Made by a program: the position numbers and the translations under genes
Notes under the pieces: generated by a model
What the model was told of the DNA's origin: nothing
Databases searched by the model: none
The model's input: only the letters and a program-made list of their open reading frames with translations
Assembly (NCBI GenBank): GCA_026122225.1
Contig: JANEZZ010001497.1
Span: forward strand, 124,001-188,000
Source of the DNA: Heloderma charlesbogerti
Taxonomy: Eukaryota; Chordata; Lepidosauria; Squamata; Helodermatidae
Direction of reading: 5' to 3'
DNA length: 64,000 nucleotides
Shown here: positions 44,372 to 55,875 of the stretch, piece by piece
Layout: each line of letters begins with the position of its first letter
How positions within the stretch are numbered: the first letter of the stretch is position 1

Positions 44372-45733
44372 TGTTGTTGTTGTTGTTGTTCAGTCGTTCA
44401 GTCGTGTCCGACTCTTCATGACCCCATGGACCATAGCACGCCAGGCCTTCCTGTCCTGCGCTCTCTCCCGGAGCGTGCTCAAGTTCATATTCATTGCATC
44501 CGTGATGCTATCTAGCCATCTCATCCTCTGCCGTCCCCTTCTCCTTTTGCCTTCAGTCTTTCCCAGCATCAGGGTCTTTTCCAGGGAGTTTTCTCTTCGC
44601 ATTAGGTGGCCAAAATATTGGAGCTTCAGCTTCATTATCTGTCCTTCCAATGAGCACTCAGGGTTGATTTCCTTTAGGATGGACTGATTTGACCTCCTTG
44701 CAGTCCAGGGCACTCGTAAGAGTCTTCTCCAGCACCACAGTTCGAAAGCATCAATTCTTCGGCGCTCAGCCTTCCTTATAGTCCAGCTCTCACAGCCATA
44801 CATTACTACTGGGAAAACCATAGCTTTGACTAGACGGACCTTTGTCGGCAAGGTGATGTCTCTGCTTCTGACTATGCTGTCTAGGTTGGCCATAGCTTTC
44901 CTCCCAAGGAGCAAGCGTCTTTTAATTTCATGGCTACAGTCACCGTCTGCGGTGATCTTGGAGCGCAAGAAAGTAAAATCTGTCACTGCTTCCATTTCTT
45001 CCCCTTCTATATGCCAGGAAGTGATGGGGCCAGATGCCATGATCTTCGTTTTTTTAATGTTGAGTTTCAAACCAGCTTTTGCACTCTCCTCTTTCACCCT
45101 CAACAAGAGGCTCTTGAGATCCTCTTCGCTTTCTGCCATTAGGGTGGTATCGTCTGCATATCGGAGGTTGTTGATAATTCTCCCAGCAATCTTAATTCCG
45201 ACCTCTGATTCATCCAACCCGGCATTTCTCATGATGTACTCTGCATATAAGTTAAATAAGCAGGGTGACAATATGCAGCCTTGTCGTACTCCTTTCCCAA
45301 TTTTAAACCAATCGGTTGTTCCATGTCTGGTTCTTACTGTTGCTTCTTGACCCTCGTACAGGTTTCTCAGGAGACAGGTAAGGTGGTCTGGTACTCCCAT
45401 CACTTTAAGAATTTGCCACAGTTTGTTGTGATCCACACAATCAAAGGCTTTAGCGTAGTCAATGAAGCAGAAATAGACGTTTTTCTGGAATTCTCTTGCT
45501 TTCTCCATGATGCAGCGAATGTTGGCGATTTGATCTCTAGTTTCTCTGCCTCTTCTAAACCCAGCTTGTACTTCCGGTAGTTCTCGGTTCGCATACTGCT
45601 GAAGCCTAGCTTGTAGGATTTTGAGCATCACCTTGCTGGCATGTGAAATGAGCACAATTGTGCGGTAGTTTGAACACTCTTTGGCGTTGCCCTTCTTTGG
45701 AATTGGAATGTAGACTGACCTTTTCCAGCCACT
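44372..45733 (-). pseudogene. BovB/RTE reverse transcriptase, copy 2 (long open frame)
   Basis: On minus an uninterrupted frame runs about 450 codons through the RT and C-terminal domains. It shows FIDYAKAFDCVDHNK (about 45430-45475), RHGTTDWFKIGKGVRQGCIL, the intact catalytic box LRYADDTTL (45149-45160 for YADD) and the end VMKSRTRLND with a stop at 44390. A 3' tail of (aac)n follows to 44372. The endonuclease domain and 5' end are absent: BovB sequence stops at about 45733 and joins L2 3' sequence. It is a 5'-truncated but otherwise intact insertion, much younger than the copy at 5827-7497. It lies just upstream of the defensin exon 1, in the same orientation. Confidence 0.9.
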
Positions 45734-46100
45734 CTGGGCGATGTACAACATACAATAAAACAGTTTAAAACAATAAAATCCTACAATAAAAACATTTTCT
45801 AAATACCCTAACCCACCCCAAATGCCTGCCTGAACAACCACGTTTTTAATGCATGACGGAAGCTCATTAAAGAGGGGGCATGACGGAGTTCCCTAGGGAG
45901 GGAGTTCCACAGAGTGGGGGCCACCACAGAAAAGGCCCTCTCCCTCGTCCCCACCAGTCTAGCTGTCCTGGCTGATGGGACAGAGGGAAGGACATCCAAG
46001 GCCATCCCTAGTGTAGATCTCATCCACTGAAGGGGCACCCTGATTGGGCCAGGATCCCCCTTCCAGCAGAGGAGCTTTATGCATGCACATTGGAACACAT
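45734..46100 (-). mobile_element. L2-type LINE C-terminus and 3' UTR
   Basis: The minus frame has LPSVPSARTARLVGTRERAF then SVVAPTLWNSLPRELRHAP, closely like 55230-55421, followed by the 3' UTR up to 'gcccagagtggc'. It fuses in frame with the BovB sequence by chance, making the reading frame look longer than it is. Confidence 0.85.
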
Positions 46101-46127
46101 GTAGAGCCCCTTCACACAGTGGCCAAA

Positions 46128-46192
46128 CTTAAGAACGTAAGAAGAGCCCTGCTGGATCAGACCAAGGGTCCATCTAGTCCAGCATTCTCCCA
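46128..46192 (-). mobile_element. CR1 3' fragment
   Basis: 'agaacgtaagaagagccctg' through 'catctagtccagcattct' in reverse orientation; 65 bp. Confidence 0.85.
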
Positions 46193-49100
46193 ATGTTGCT
46201 TTCACCCTCCCCCCTCAGTCTTTCTACTCCTCCTGCTCTTTCCTTGGAAGGAGGAGAAACACATAGGCGTGTGTGTGTGTGGTGGGGAAGCTTTAAAGCC
46301 ACTCTTACCAGCGAGAGTTATAATACCACAACACTGGAACACAATCTCTTTGTAGCACAGGGAAACCAGGAGCACCAGAAAAATCATCATAGAAGTAAAT
46401 TCAGAAACAACTTATTAGGCAGGAAGAAATAGTGTCAGCACTGTGCACCCCACGCAAGAGCTATGCTACAGTATGTTACGCTACTGAAGAAAAAGCTAAC
46501 GTAGATTGGCCCCAGGAGTCAAACCCATGCAAACTGTATAGGCTTCACTACCCACTTCTGGACCTTCCTCTTCGATGGGAATATATAAACTTCCCAGGAG
46601 AAAAATGTGACCTGTAGAACATAATTTATCTCAGGGATAAGGTGTCCTCTGAGATATCTACCATTCAAAATTTATAGTGCAGTCAAGCATGTTGTTCCTA
46701 ACCAGGCCTGGGCATTTGTCAAGGGAACCAATGTCCTAGACAGGCATCAGTTCAGATTTGTATGAGTCTGGCACCACCCTGACATGTAAGTGAAGATGGA
46801 ACATAACATGATCTTGTGGGTCATCATAGCAGTTTCCCTAAGGCTGTCTGGACTGCAGTCCTCTTGCAAAGATTTCTTGGATTTGATTCAGTTTCCTGCT
46901 CACTTCAGGTCTCTGTGGGCTTCTTTTGTGGTTTCTGCTTTCAACAACGTCTGTTGACGGCTGCCTTTGCTTGCTTCATTTAAGAACCTCAGCATGGCGG
47001 TGGACTCCAGAAACCACCATTTCAAAAGGGTTCTAAAGATTACCATTTAATAACTCCCATGTTAAGAGGACCGAGTTTAGAGAAATCCCAGGAAGCAGAA
47101 TGGCTCCACTGTAGACTAGTTGTTCCCCCAGGCAGCAGTGCTTTGCTATGTGACCCTTCTCTCCAACAGGGCCAGTACCTCCAGAGGCTCAACAGCAAAG
47201 GAAGGGGAGAGGAAACAACTGAAAGCCCCTGCTGAATCAGTCTAAAGCAGGAGTGAACAACCTCTTTCTCCACGAGGGGGACTGCTGGGGTGGTGAGGGC
47301 TGCACATGTGCACACTCACATTCACACGCCCACGCCACCCACATTCATCTGCAGCCACAGATCTTGGTCTTGCAACAACACCACCTCTTCCATGTCACAG
47401 CAACAAAGTGTTGAAGCCCCCTCCCCAGGCACCCCAACCCTGTCACTCCAAAAGGGGGAAACACTGCAGGAATGAGCTCTATGGTTCCTGCCATAGGAGA
47501 GTTGCTCCTAGAGCATCCGCAGATTATCCTGTGATGCTGCCACAAACATTCAACCACTGCTTCCTAGGGTGCTCCAGGGACACTCTAGGAATGAACCTTC
47601 TATGGCATCAACCATGGAGCCTATTCCCAGTGTGTTTCCCTTTTTTCTCCTTCTTTTTTGGGCAGCAGCAGATGCTGGGGGTCTGGGGCTGCCAGACAAA
47701 CTGCTTACAGCATTCAGGCCTCACATTTTGTACCCTATCTCACCAAGCATCCTGTTTCTAGTCAAGGCTTCTCTATTCCAACATCCTGCTTCCCACAGAG
47801 GCCACCCAGATGCCTCTGGGAAGCCCGCAATGTCCTCTCTAACTACAATTTTTTTCAATGAAGAAACCCCAGCTTTTGAAGCCATTCCTCTTTGGCTCGA
47901 TGTTCCAGCTCCCTTGCATTTTGCTTGCCCTTTTCTGCAACTTTTTGAAATTATACAATATCCTTGTTGATATTAAACAACTTGTACTGCACATTGTACA
48001 CCTACTTTGGCCTCCCCGACTACTGGCATGCGTCTCCTGACATACTTCCCTGCAGCCATTTCACCTTAAGGCTGGAAATGTTTCCCCACCCAGTTGCAGG
48101 GGATCACTGAGGGCATGCTGAGATGTGAAGAGGGGATTGTGTGTGTGTCTGCAAACCCTGCCCAGACACCCCGCAACACAAGGCCCTCAGACATGAATGG
48201 TTTGCCCATCCCTGCCTTAAACAGACATTAATTGGAAAAGTAGTTGGCCCCTAAAGAGGACACCCAAAATAACTCCTTCACCAACTATTCCCCAAAACAC
48301 AGAGGCAGATTTCAAGAATGCACAATTTGCTGAAATGCATTATTTTTTTAATTAGTATGGACAGAAAGCCAATTCAACATAGATAAAATCAGCTATGTTA
48401 AAAGCTCAAATGCATAGTAATTCAGAAAGAGGAGCTTCAGATTAAGCAAATAGATTTGGATCAAGGAATGCTCAAGCCCTGGGAGTAATGCAGAAATGCG
48501 CCATGAGTAGTCAAAACTATGACATTACCTGCACAACAAGAAAAACACAATCAATCTTAGTATTTTTAAAAGCGGAATTATATTATAAATAACCAAACTG
48601 GATATTAATATAAACGTGTCTATTTATACATCACTAGTTTAAATAAAATGGAGGGAAAAGACATAACTGCCTCAGACTTATGGATCTGTGCTGCAACACA
48701 GCACCAAAACGTAGGGAAAGATCAGCCACCCACGATGGCCACATTTTGGAAGTCCCTGCAAGCACTGATGAAAGGTGGGATCTAACTTCACAGCTTATAG
48801 AGAAGGGTGTGTAGTTTGGGGATCAGCCTCAGCTCATCCCTAATTTCTACAGATCAAGCAGCTGTTAAAGGTACAAGAACATGCCAAGCATTTGTGATGA
48901 TGTGAAACAGCAACCTTATGTATCTTTTTGTGTTTCTTGTTCTAATTGCAGTAGATCTTCAATGATAACAAAAAACCTGTTGGTTGAAGACCAGAGCTGA
49001 AGCTTCACAAAGCAGGAAACTGGAGCTAAGGGTGATGCCTTAACCGACATGCCCTGTGATCAGGAATGATGTTGTGCAATGTCACAAATTGTGCTTGCTT

Positions 49101-49559
49101 ACGTACAACTTACCTTCCATGCACCAACACTTTTCCTTGGTCTTTCTGGCCCAAATCAGAATAGAGAAGGTGGAGTGCCTGGGACCAGCAAAGAAACCCC
49201 ATGTAGTCCTGCCCCAGTATGGCCTTAAGAATGATGTGAACTTCACCGTATTGCTAGAGGAATCATCGAGTGTGTTGACCCATGCCTGTTTGTTCCTTTC
49301 ATCAGTAGCTGGCAGGTTGGGTTAAACCATGAATGATAGCAGCAGTCTTTGGTGTAGCAAATGCTATAGCAAAAGATCAAATTAATATTTTCATGTTCAA
49401 GATCCACAACTCTTATCATCATCACTCCCTTCAATAACGAACACAGCTGGTGAGTGCCAACAGGATTGTAGCCAAAATGGGGCCACTGAGAAATTAGTAG
49501 CAAAAATATTTAGGGGGAAACTCTAAAGTGTTAACCCCACCCCCTAAACAGTTCAATGA
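46193..49559. other. No supported gene over 3.3 kb
   Basis: A (GT)n tract lies near 46268. Minus-strand Cys-containing frames near 47180 and 47350 were checked for a defensin second exon and rejected. No long LINE or DNA element was recognised. It may contain old intronic or intergenic sequence of the defensin cluster. Confidence 0.4.
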
Positions 49560-49780
49560 GGACTGAGCATGGTTCTTAGCCACAGAACGTTGCATGTCTG
49601 ATGGAGAAAACGTTGCAGGGAAGGGCCAATCTATATAAGGAGGCATGGTCTCCGAGTGAGGGAGCCCCGGCGATGAAGCATCAGCGAACAAGCAAGTTAA
49701 GCACCTGTGTGAGGGAAAGATAAGTGAAATTACTTAATTATCTATTAAAGTACCTCAGGTAACAACTTAAAATTGATAAA
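49560..49780 (+). mobile_element. CR1 5' UTR-like segment
   Basis: 'ctatataaggaggcatgg', then 'gagggagcc', then 'aagcaagttaagca' parallels 50475-50590, the leader of the CR1 copy that follows. It suggests either a second 5' end or repeated 5' UTR units. Confidence 0.55.
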
Positions 49781-49984
49781 TAGCAGCTGAAGCCAAAATA
49801 AGGGCACAGCTAAATCCCAGAGGGTTAACCCCTTACAAACTTACAAGACAGAGCTAAATATGTGTGTGTGTGTGGGGGGAATCCAGCAAGAGCTTACAGG
49901 CCATGCATTAACAAAGACCACTGAGTGGTTGAAAAGAAGCTCAGCTGTATATTTTAAACTCACCCCAATCTTAGAAAGGGGGAA

Positions 49985-50068
49985 TACGAGTCTGCTTAAA
50001 GTGGGGCTGGACTCGATGGTCCTATAGGCCCCTTCCGACCCTACTATTCTATGACTGTTCCATGATTA
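49985..50068 (+). mobile_element. CR1 3' terminus
   Basis: 'ggggctggactcgatggtcc', then 'taggccccttccgacccta', then 'ttctatgactgttccatgat'. Confidence 0.85.
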
Positions 50069-50439
50069 AAGCAGGAGAAAGTGCAGGCTAGCTTCAGATT
50101 GGGCTCAGGCTTTAGGCCTTAAAGAGCAGTTCACCAAATAAAACAAGTTTAAGGGTTCAGCATATAATTTAAGTTTTAAAAAACACACAGAAAAAGGATC
50201 CAGACCTTGAAAGCCACAGCCTTCCCAAATCACCTACGCTTTGTCTGCTGTTCCCTCCAGTGACTCATTGAAGAAAGGATCTCCCCTCAATAGGTCTCTC
50301 ACTCACTATTGTTAATAGTCCTCCTTCCTAAATAGGAATCACCATTCCTTAGGGGGCCAGCTGACCTACTTTCCCAGCCACTGAAAGCCAGTGCTGATCA
50401 GGAGTTCAAACACAGCCTCCCTTGGTTTTCAAATGAGGA

Positions 50440-50757
50440 CCTCCAAATGGATTCACTGCAGCAGCAGTTGGGCCTATTGATATAAGGAGGCTTGCTTGCG
50501 AGGGAGCCAGCTCTCCGAACATGAGGATCCCCAGTCAGGAAGCATCTCAGCCCCAGGGACAAAGGGTCAGCAAGCAAGCAAGTTAAGCAACTTTGCAAGT
50601 TTAGCAACAGGGAGAGGAAGCCAGGGCAATCGACTCTGTCCTCCCTATTCCATACTCACAATAAGTAACTGTAAATAACTATAAATAATTTCTTCACCTT
50701 CTTGTAATAAACAACTAAGTTTTCCAGGGAAAAAACACACAAATAAAGAAACCAGTT
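50440..50757 (+). promoter_or_regulatory. 5' UTR and promoter region of the CR1 copy
   Basis: Lies directly before the CR1 ORF1 start. It contains 'gatataaggaggcttgcttg' and the 'aagcaagcaagttaagca' motif shared with 49560-49780. CR1 elements carry an internal promoter here by family knowledge; the exact start is not visible. Confidence 0.45.
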
Positions 50758-51644
50758 ATGAAGGTAGAGAGCCAGCAGGGGGGTGGCTATCCAGTGTATT
50801 GCACTGAGTGCCACATGTACGACTATCTACCTGCTGGACGGAAGTCGTGGGTGTGTACTCAGTGTAATGAGGTCCTGGCTCTCAGGGAACAAGTGCGCTC
50901 CCTTGAGGCCAAGGTGGCTGACCTGGAGAAGCTAAGAGAGGCAGAGAGGTTGGTGGATGAGACCATCAGGGACCTATTAGCTGTGTCCCACTCCCAAGGT
51001 GACAGCTCCTCTGCTATCATGTAGAATACAGGTCTTGGGGAGGAGGGTGTCAGTCTAAGGAAGAGGGAAATGATCTCTTAGAAAGAATCCATTCCTTGGA
51101 AGATGAACAAATATCCTCTCACACTAAGGATGTGCCTCTGGGGGGAGGGGAGCTTGTGGTAGTGGGAGGTTTGATCATTAGACACATAGACAGCTCGGTT
51201 TGTGATGGGCATGTACATCACATGGTGAATTGCCTGCCTGGTGCGAAGGTGGTGGATATCACATGCTGTCTACATAGCCTAGTAGATAGTGCTGGGCTGG
51301 AGTCAGTGGTCGTGGTCCATGTTGGTACCAGCAATGTGGGGAAATGTAGTTGTGAGGTCCTGGAAGCCAAATTTAGGTTGCTAGGTAGGAGGTTGAAATC
51401 CTGGACCACCAAGGTGGCTTTCTCTGAAATGCTACCTGTTCCATGTGCAGATCCAGCTAGACAGGCGAAGCTGAGGAGTCTCAATGGGTGGATGAGACAG
51501 TGGTGCAGGGAGGAGGGTTTCAGATTTGTTAGGCACTGGGGAACATTTTGGGACAAGTTGGGCCTGTACAAGAGGGACGGGCTCCACTTGAACCAAAATA
51601 GACTCAGACTGCTGGCGCTAAACATAAAAAGGGTGGCAGAGTAG
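50758..51644 (+). pseudogene. CR1 ORF1 (zinc-knuckle-like plus esterase domain)
   Basis: ATG at 50758 opens a frame with a Cys-rich N-terminus (YCTECHMYDYLPAGRKSWVC, then TQC) and a coiled coil (LREQVRSLEAKVADLEKL), stopping at 51024. After a frameshift, 51096-51644 holds an SGNH-hydrolase-type esterase. The GDS box is degraded to GGL, HVGTND is changed to HVGTSN, and the DGLHLN block is kept. CR1 ORF1 proteins of amniotes carry this esterase; here the nucleophile is lost, so the domain is dead. Confidence 0.75.
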
Positions 51645-51766
51645 CTTCTAAACTAAACCCTGGGGGAAAGCCGGCAGGAGCTGGGAAGCATCTCGTTTGG
51701 GTTAAATCATCCCAAGGGGATGAAGATGAAAATGATTTTGATTGCCCAAATGTAGAAGCAGAGGAA

Positions 51767-53118
51767 ATGGCCCAGGAGAACATGGTAGAACATAATAGCC
51801 AAACAAAGGGGCCAATGTCCCATAGCAAAAGATGCACATGCCAGAGGCATCTGGGGAAGGATACCATGTATAGGTGTTCTTATGCAAATAGTAGAAGCCT
51901 CTGTGTCAAAATGGGAGAGATGGAGTGCTCGATTTTAAAGGAAAACCTGATATAGTGGGCATTACAGAAACCTGGTGGAGCAGGAAGAACAAGTGGGATA
52001 TCAACATCCCTGGATATAAACTCTATAGGAAGGACAGGGAAGGACATACTGGGGGAGGTGTTGCCCTGTATGTCAAAGAGGGCATAGTGTCAAGCGGACT
52101 AGAACACCTAAAAGGGGTAGGCTTTTCCACAGAAGCACTGTGTGTGACAATACCAGGCTCCAGAACTAATTTTGTGCTAGGAACATGCAATCGTCCCCCA
52201 GACCAGAATGCTCAGGGTGATCTTGAGATGGAAAATGAAATCAGGGAGGCCTCCAAACAAGGAAGTGTTGTAATAATGGGTGACTTCAGTTACCCCCACA
52301 TTGACTGGATAAAAGCATGTTCCAGCCACGACAAAGAGGTTAAATTTCTCAGTGCCCTAAATGATTGTGCCCTAGAACAGTTGGTCATGGAACTGACCAG
52401 AGGGGAGGTGACCTTGGATTTAATCCTAAGTGGTATCTCTCTGCACCTGGTGTGAGATGTAAATGTTGTTGAACCACTTGGAAACAGTGATCACAGTGCT
52501 ATCAGATTTAATGTATATTTAAGTGGAAAATTGCCCAGGACGTCCAACACTGTCACCTTTGACTTCAAAAGAGGAAACTTCTCTAAAATGAGGGAACTGG
52601 TGAAAAAGGGGGACTCCAGAGGATTAAATCCCTTCAAAATGCTTGGAGATTACTCAAAATCACAATGATAGAAGCCTAGCTAAAATGTATACCACAGGTA
52701 AGAAAAGGTGGCACCAAGTCCAAGAGGTCGCCAGCATGGTTAATGAGCAGTGTTAAGGGAACTATTAGAGAAAAGAAGGCTTCCTTCAGGAAATGGAAGT
52801 CTTGCCCAAGTGAGGAAAACAAAAGGGAGCACAAGCTTGCACAAAGGTGATGCAAGCAGTCAATAAGAGATGCAAAAAAGCATTTTGAAGAGCCTATCGC
52901 TAACAACATCAAGGCCAACAATAAAAAATTCTTTAAATATATCAGAAGCAGAAAACTATAGGGAGGCAGTTGGACCATTGGATGACAATGGAGTTAAAGG
53001 AGTACTAAAGAATGATAAGGAGATTGCAGAGAAGCTGAGCTGGCCGCCATTCCACCTGCAATCTATAACGGTGGAACATCTGGCCAGAATGACCAACACA
53101 AGCCCTCAAAGCAGCTAA
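51767..53118 (+). pseudogene. CR1 ORF2 (AP endonuclease and start of RT)
   Basis: The frame at 51767-51955 gives NSRSLCVKMGEMECSIL, then a shift near 51935 leads to PDIVGITETWWSRKNKWDIN and GGGVALYVKEG, the endonuclease N-terminal motifs. It continues through MGDFSYPHIDW to a stop at 52455. NSDHSAIRF follows after the stop. Later pieces (52870-53118) show NNKKFFKYI-like and KEIAEKL-type sequence of the linker before RT. RT itself is missing because the copy ends near 53118. Confidence 0.75.
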
Positions 53119-53617
53119 AGTTTGGAATATTTGGTGTTTATAGCAAAATGATTGCAAGAGAGTACAGCAAAATTGGAAAACATGGAGGGGGAATCTCCAT
53201 GGCAATAGGTGTATTTTGCTCTCCACTTTGTTTCAGTTTTTTCCGGAGTTGAATCAGCTCCATCTGGGGTCATGTGGAGATCGAAAATCTATCCCAAACC
53301 TAGCCTGGGGTTTTGGGCAGGTCAGACGCAGTTGGCTGCGAATTGTTTGGCTGGCTACTCGGTGAAGTCTCGTCCCCATCATCATTTAGAGAGCCTGTTC
53401 CCTCCCTCCCGCTCCCTCCTTGTTCCACCCATTCAGCTTTCTCTGACCAGTGCATCTGTTAGCTCCCCCACCCTCCCCAACCTATGTCCAACCATCCCAC
53501 ATCCATTTTTTAAATGGACCTTCCAAAACCATAATACACAATAGCGACAGGACTAAACACGACCCCTCACATTACCACATTAGTGAGGACACTCTGTCAC
53601 TCAAAGCACTTTAGGTA
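53119..53617. other. No feature recognised
   Basis: Sequence after the CR1 break; C-rich near 53400-53510. No exon or named repeat. Confidence 0.4.
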
Positions 53618-53690
53618 GCCTGCTTTTAATCTTTAACGTACCCCACTTCTGTGCATGTTTACTCAGAAGTAAGAAATAAATCTTCATTCA
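53618..53690. repeat. piggyBac-type MITE fragment
   Basis: 'gtgcatgtttactcagaagt' plus flanks; the reverse complement recurs at 56200-56270 and related units at 8120 and 55790-55875. Confidence 0.6.
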
Positions 53691-53720
53691 ATGATGATGA
53701 TGATGATGATGATGATGATA
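53691..53720. repeat. (ATG)n microsatellite
   Basis: Ten atg units. They create a run of Met codons at the start of the open frame that continues into L2, an artefact rather than a true start. Confidence 0.95.
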
Positions 53721-53730
53721 GCAATGGAGT

Positions 53731-53790
53731 GTTATTCCGTGTTATTCCGTGTTATTCCGTGTTATTCCGTGTTATTCCGTGTTATTCCGT
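53731..53790. repeat. Six perfect 10-bp tandem repeats
   Basis: gttattccgt repeated six times without a mismatch, exactly at the 5' truncation point of the L2 copy. Confidence 0.95.
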
Positions 53791-55551
53791 GTGCTGTGGA
53801 TACAGTTAGTGAGCAAGAGGCGGTCTGTGGCAAACCAGTTTTGTTGGATAGGTTCCAGCTTCTTCCTTCTGATGAAGTGGACAAGGTCCTTTCATCTGTA
53901 AGGCTGACCACCAGCTTACTTGATCCTTGCCTATCTTGGCTCATTATGGGCTGCAGAGAGAGATTGGGTGAGGGAATCAGGGCGGTGGTGAATGCCTCCC
54001 TTGAGGAGGGAGTGATGCCAACAGCTCTCAAGGAGGCAGTGATAAGACCACTCTTAAAGAGGCCCTCCTTGGATCCCCAAGTTCTGAACAACTTTCGCCC
54101 AGTCTCGAATCTGCCATTTTTGGGCAAGGTGATTGAGTGGGTGGTGGCGATGCAGTTGAAAGCACACTTGGAAGAAGCCAATTATCTAGATCCATTTCAG
54201 TTGAGCTTCAGACATGGGCATGGGAAAGAAACGGCCTTGGTCACCTTGGTGGATGATATGAGGAGGGTTCTGGATAGGAACAAATGCTCCTTCCTTGTTC
54301 TCCTCGACCTCTCAGCGGCTTTTGATACCCTTGACCATGGTATCCTCCTGGACTGCCTGAAGGGGTTGGGCATTGGAGACACCATATTGCGGTGGTTCCA
54401 GTCCTTCCTCTCCAGCAGGTACCAGAGGGTAGCACTGGGAGAGGAAGTTTCGGACCCGTGGCCACTCATTTGTGGGGTGCCACAGGGTTCCATCCTTTCC
54501 CCGATGCTATTTAACATCTTTGTGAAGCCATTGGGGGCTATCATCATGAGGTTTGGGGTGCAGTGTCATCAATATGTGGATGACACGCAGCTCTACCTCT
54601 CATTCAAATCTTCACCGAGGTTGGCCATAGAATCCCTGTCCAAATGTCTGGAGATGGTGAGTGGCTGGATGGGGAGGAATAAGCTGAAGCTGAACCCTGA
54701 CAAGACTGAGCTACTTTTGGTGGGAGACAAGAGGAGGTTGGGGGATGTTGACCTGGTGTTGAATGGGGTACGGCTACCCTTGAAAGACCAGGTCCGCAGC
54801 CTGGGGGTCATTTTGGACTCCCAGCTGTCCATGGAGGCTCAGGTGTCAGCTGTGAGCTGGACAGAGCTGTACCAACTCCATCTGATATGGTGGCTGCACC
54901 CCTACCTTCCCGACCATCGGCTCCCATCGGTAATACATGCCCTGGTCTCCTCTCATTTAGACTACTGTAATGCGCTCTACCTGGGGTTACCCTTGAAGAC
55001 AGTTTGGAAGCTGCAGCTGGTACAGAATTTGGCGGCTTGTCTGATTAAAGGCAGCCACCGGTGAGATCACATCACTCCAGTGCTGAAGGAGTTGCACTGG
55101 TTACCAGTTGTTTTCCGGGCCAAATTCAAGGTGTTGGTTTTGACCTTTAAAACCCTATATGGTTCCGGCCCAGCCTATCTTAAGGAGTGCCTCCAGCAAC
55201 ACCAGACAGGCCACTTAACAAGATCAGCCTTGGATGGCCTTCCCTCTGTCCCATCAGCCAGGACAGCTAGACTGGTGGGGACGAGGGAGAGGGCCTTGTC
55301 TGTGGTGGCCCCCACTCTGTGGAACTCCCTCCTTAGGGAACTCTGCCATGCCCCCTTTTTAATGAGCTTCTGCCACACATTAAAAACGTTGTTGTTCAGG
55401 CAGGCATTCGGGGTGGGTTAGGGTATTTTTAGAAATATGATGTTTTTAGTGTAGACTTTTATTGTTTTAAACTGTTTCTATTATTGTACATCGCCCGGAG
55501 TGGCTGGGTGACCAGCCAGATGGGAGATTAATTAATTAATTAATTAAATAA
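53790..55551 (+). pseudogene. L2-type LINE reverse transcriptase
   Basis: The frame runs from 53790 through the RT: NNFRPVSNLPFLGKVIE, then FLVLLDLSAAFDTLDHGIL (about 54290-54345), then CGVPQGSILSPMLFNIFVKP, then the catalytic YVDD (54573-54584). A TGA at 55062-55064 interrupts the C-terminus. The same frame resumes with DHITPVLKELHWLPV and ends in LPSVPSARTARLVGTRERA and FRQAFGVG at 55421. The 3' UTR ends 'cgcccggagtggctgggtga' with an (atta)n tail to 55551. The endonuclease is missing (5'-truncated). Apart from the stop, the RT is well preserved. Confidence 0.9.
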
Positions 55552-55557
55552 TGATAA

Positions 55558-55730
55558 GGAGAATCCCTTCCAAAATGGGCAAGATGAAATCTGAATTTGA
55601 AATCTTCTTTGTGAACCCAGTCCTCCGGAGCTCCCCCCTACCCCAATTTCGCTGCATCCCAGCAATCTGCTTCAAGTTCAGTCTTCAAATTCAGATTTCA
55701 GCTTGCCCATTTTGGAAGGGATTCTCCTCC
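55558..55730. repeat. Palindromic MITE-like hairpin
   Basis: Arms 55558-55605 and 55682-55730 are inverted copies ('gagaatcccttccaaaatgg' against its complement). The loop segment 'accccaatttcgctgcatcc' recurs as a direct repeat at about 55895-55927. Confidence 0.7.
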
Positions 55731-55789
55731 TCCTCCTCCTCAAATGTTCCTCTTCTTGTTTCTCAGAACTCCTCTGGGAGATGTTGGCT

Positions 55790-55875
55790 GCAATTCTAAA
55801 CCCATTTACAGCAGAGGAAGCCCCATTGAACCCAATGGGGTTTACTTCTGAGTAGATATGCATAGGATTACAATG
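55790..55875. repeat. piggyBac-type palindromic MITE
   Basis: 'ggctgcaattctaaaccca' to 'atatgcataggattacaa' with the core 'ccccattgaacccaatgggg'. A common squamate short palindrome. Confidence 0.7.

Noticed and set aside
44390..45841. Single 483-codon protein
   Set aside because: The first 30 or so codons are L2 3' UTR read through by chance; only the part from about 45733 is BovB.
47140..47420. Cys-pair frames on minus near 47180 and 47350 as defensin second exons
   Set aside because: Stops interrupt the frame and the six-cysteine spacing is absent.
53691..53790. Start of the L2 protein at the Met run
   Set aside because: The methionines come from an (ATG)n microsatellite and the next residues from a 10-bp tandem repeat.
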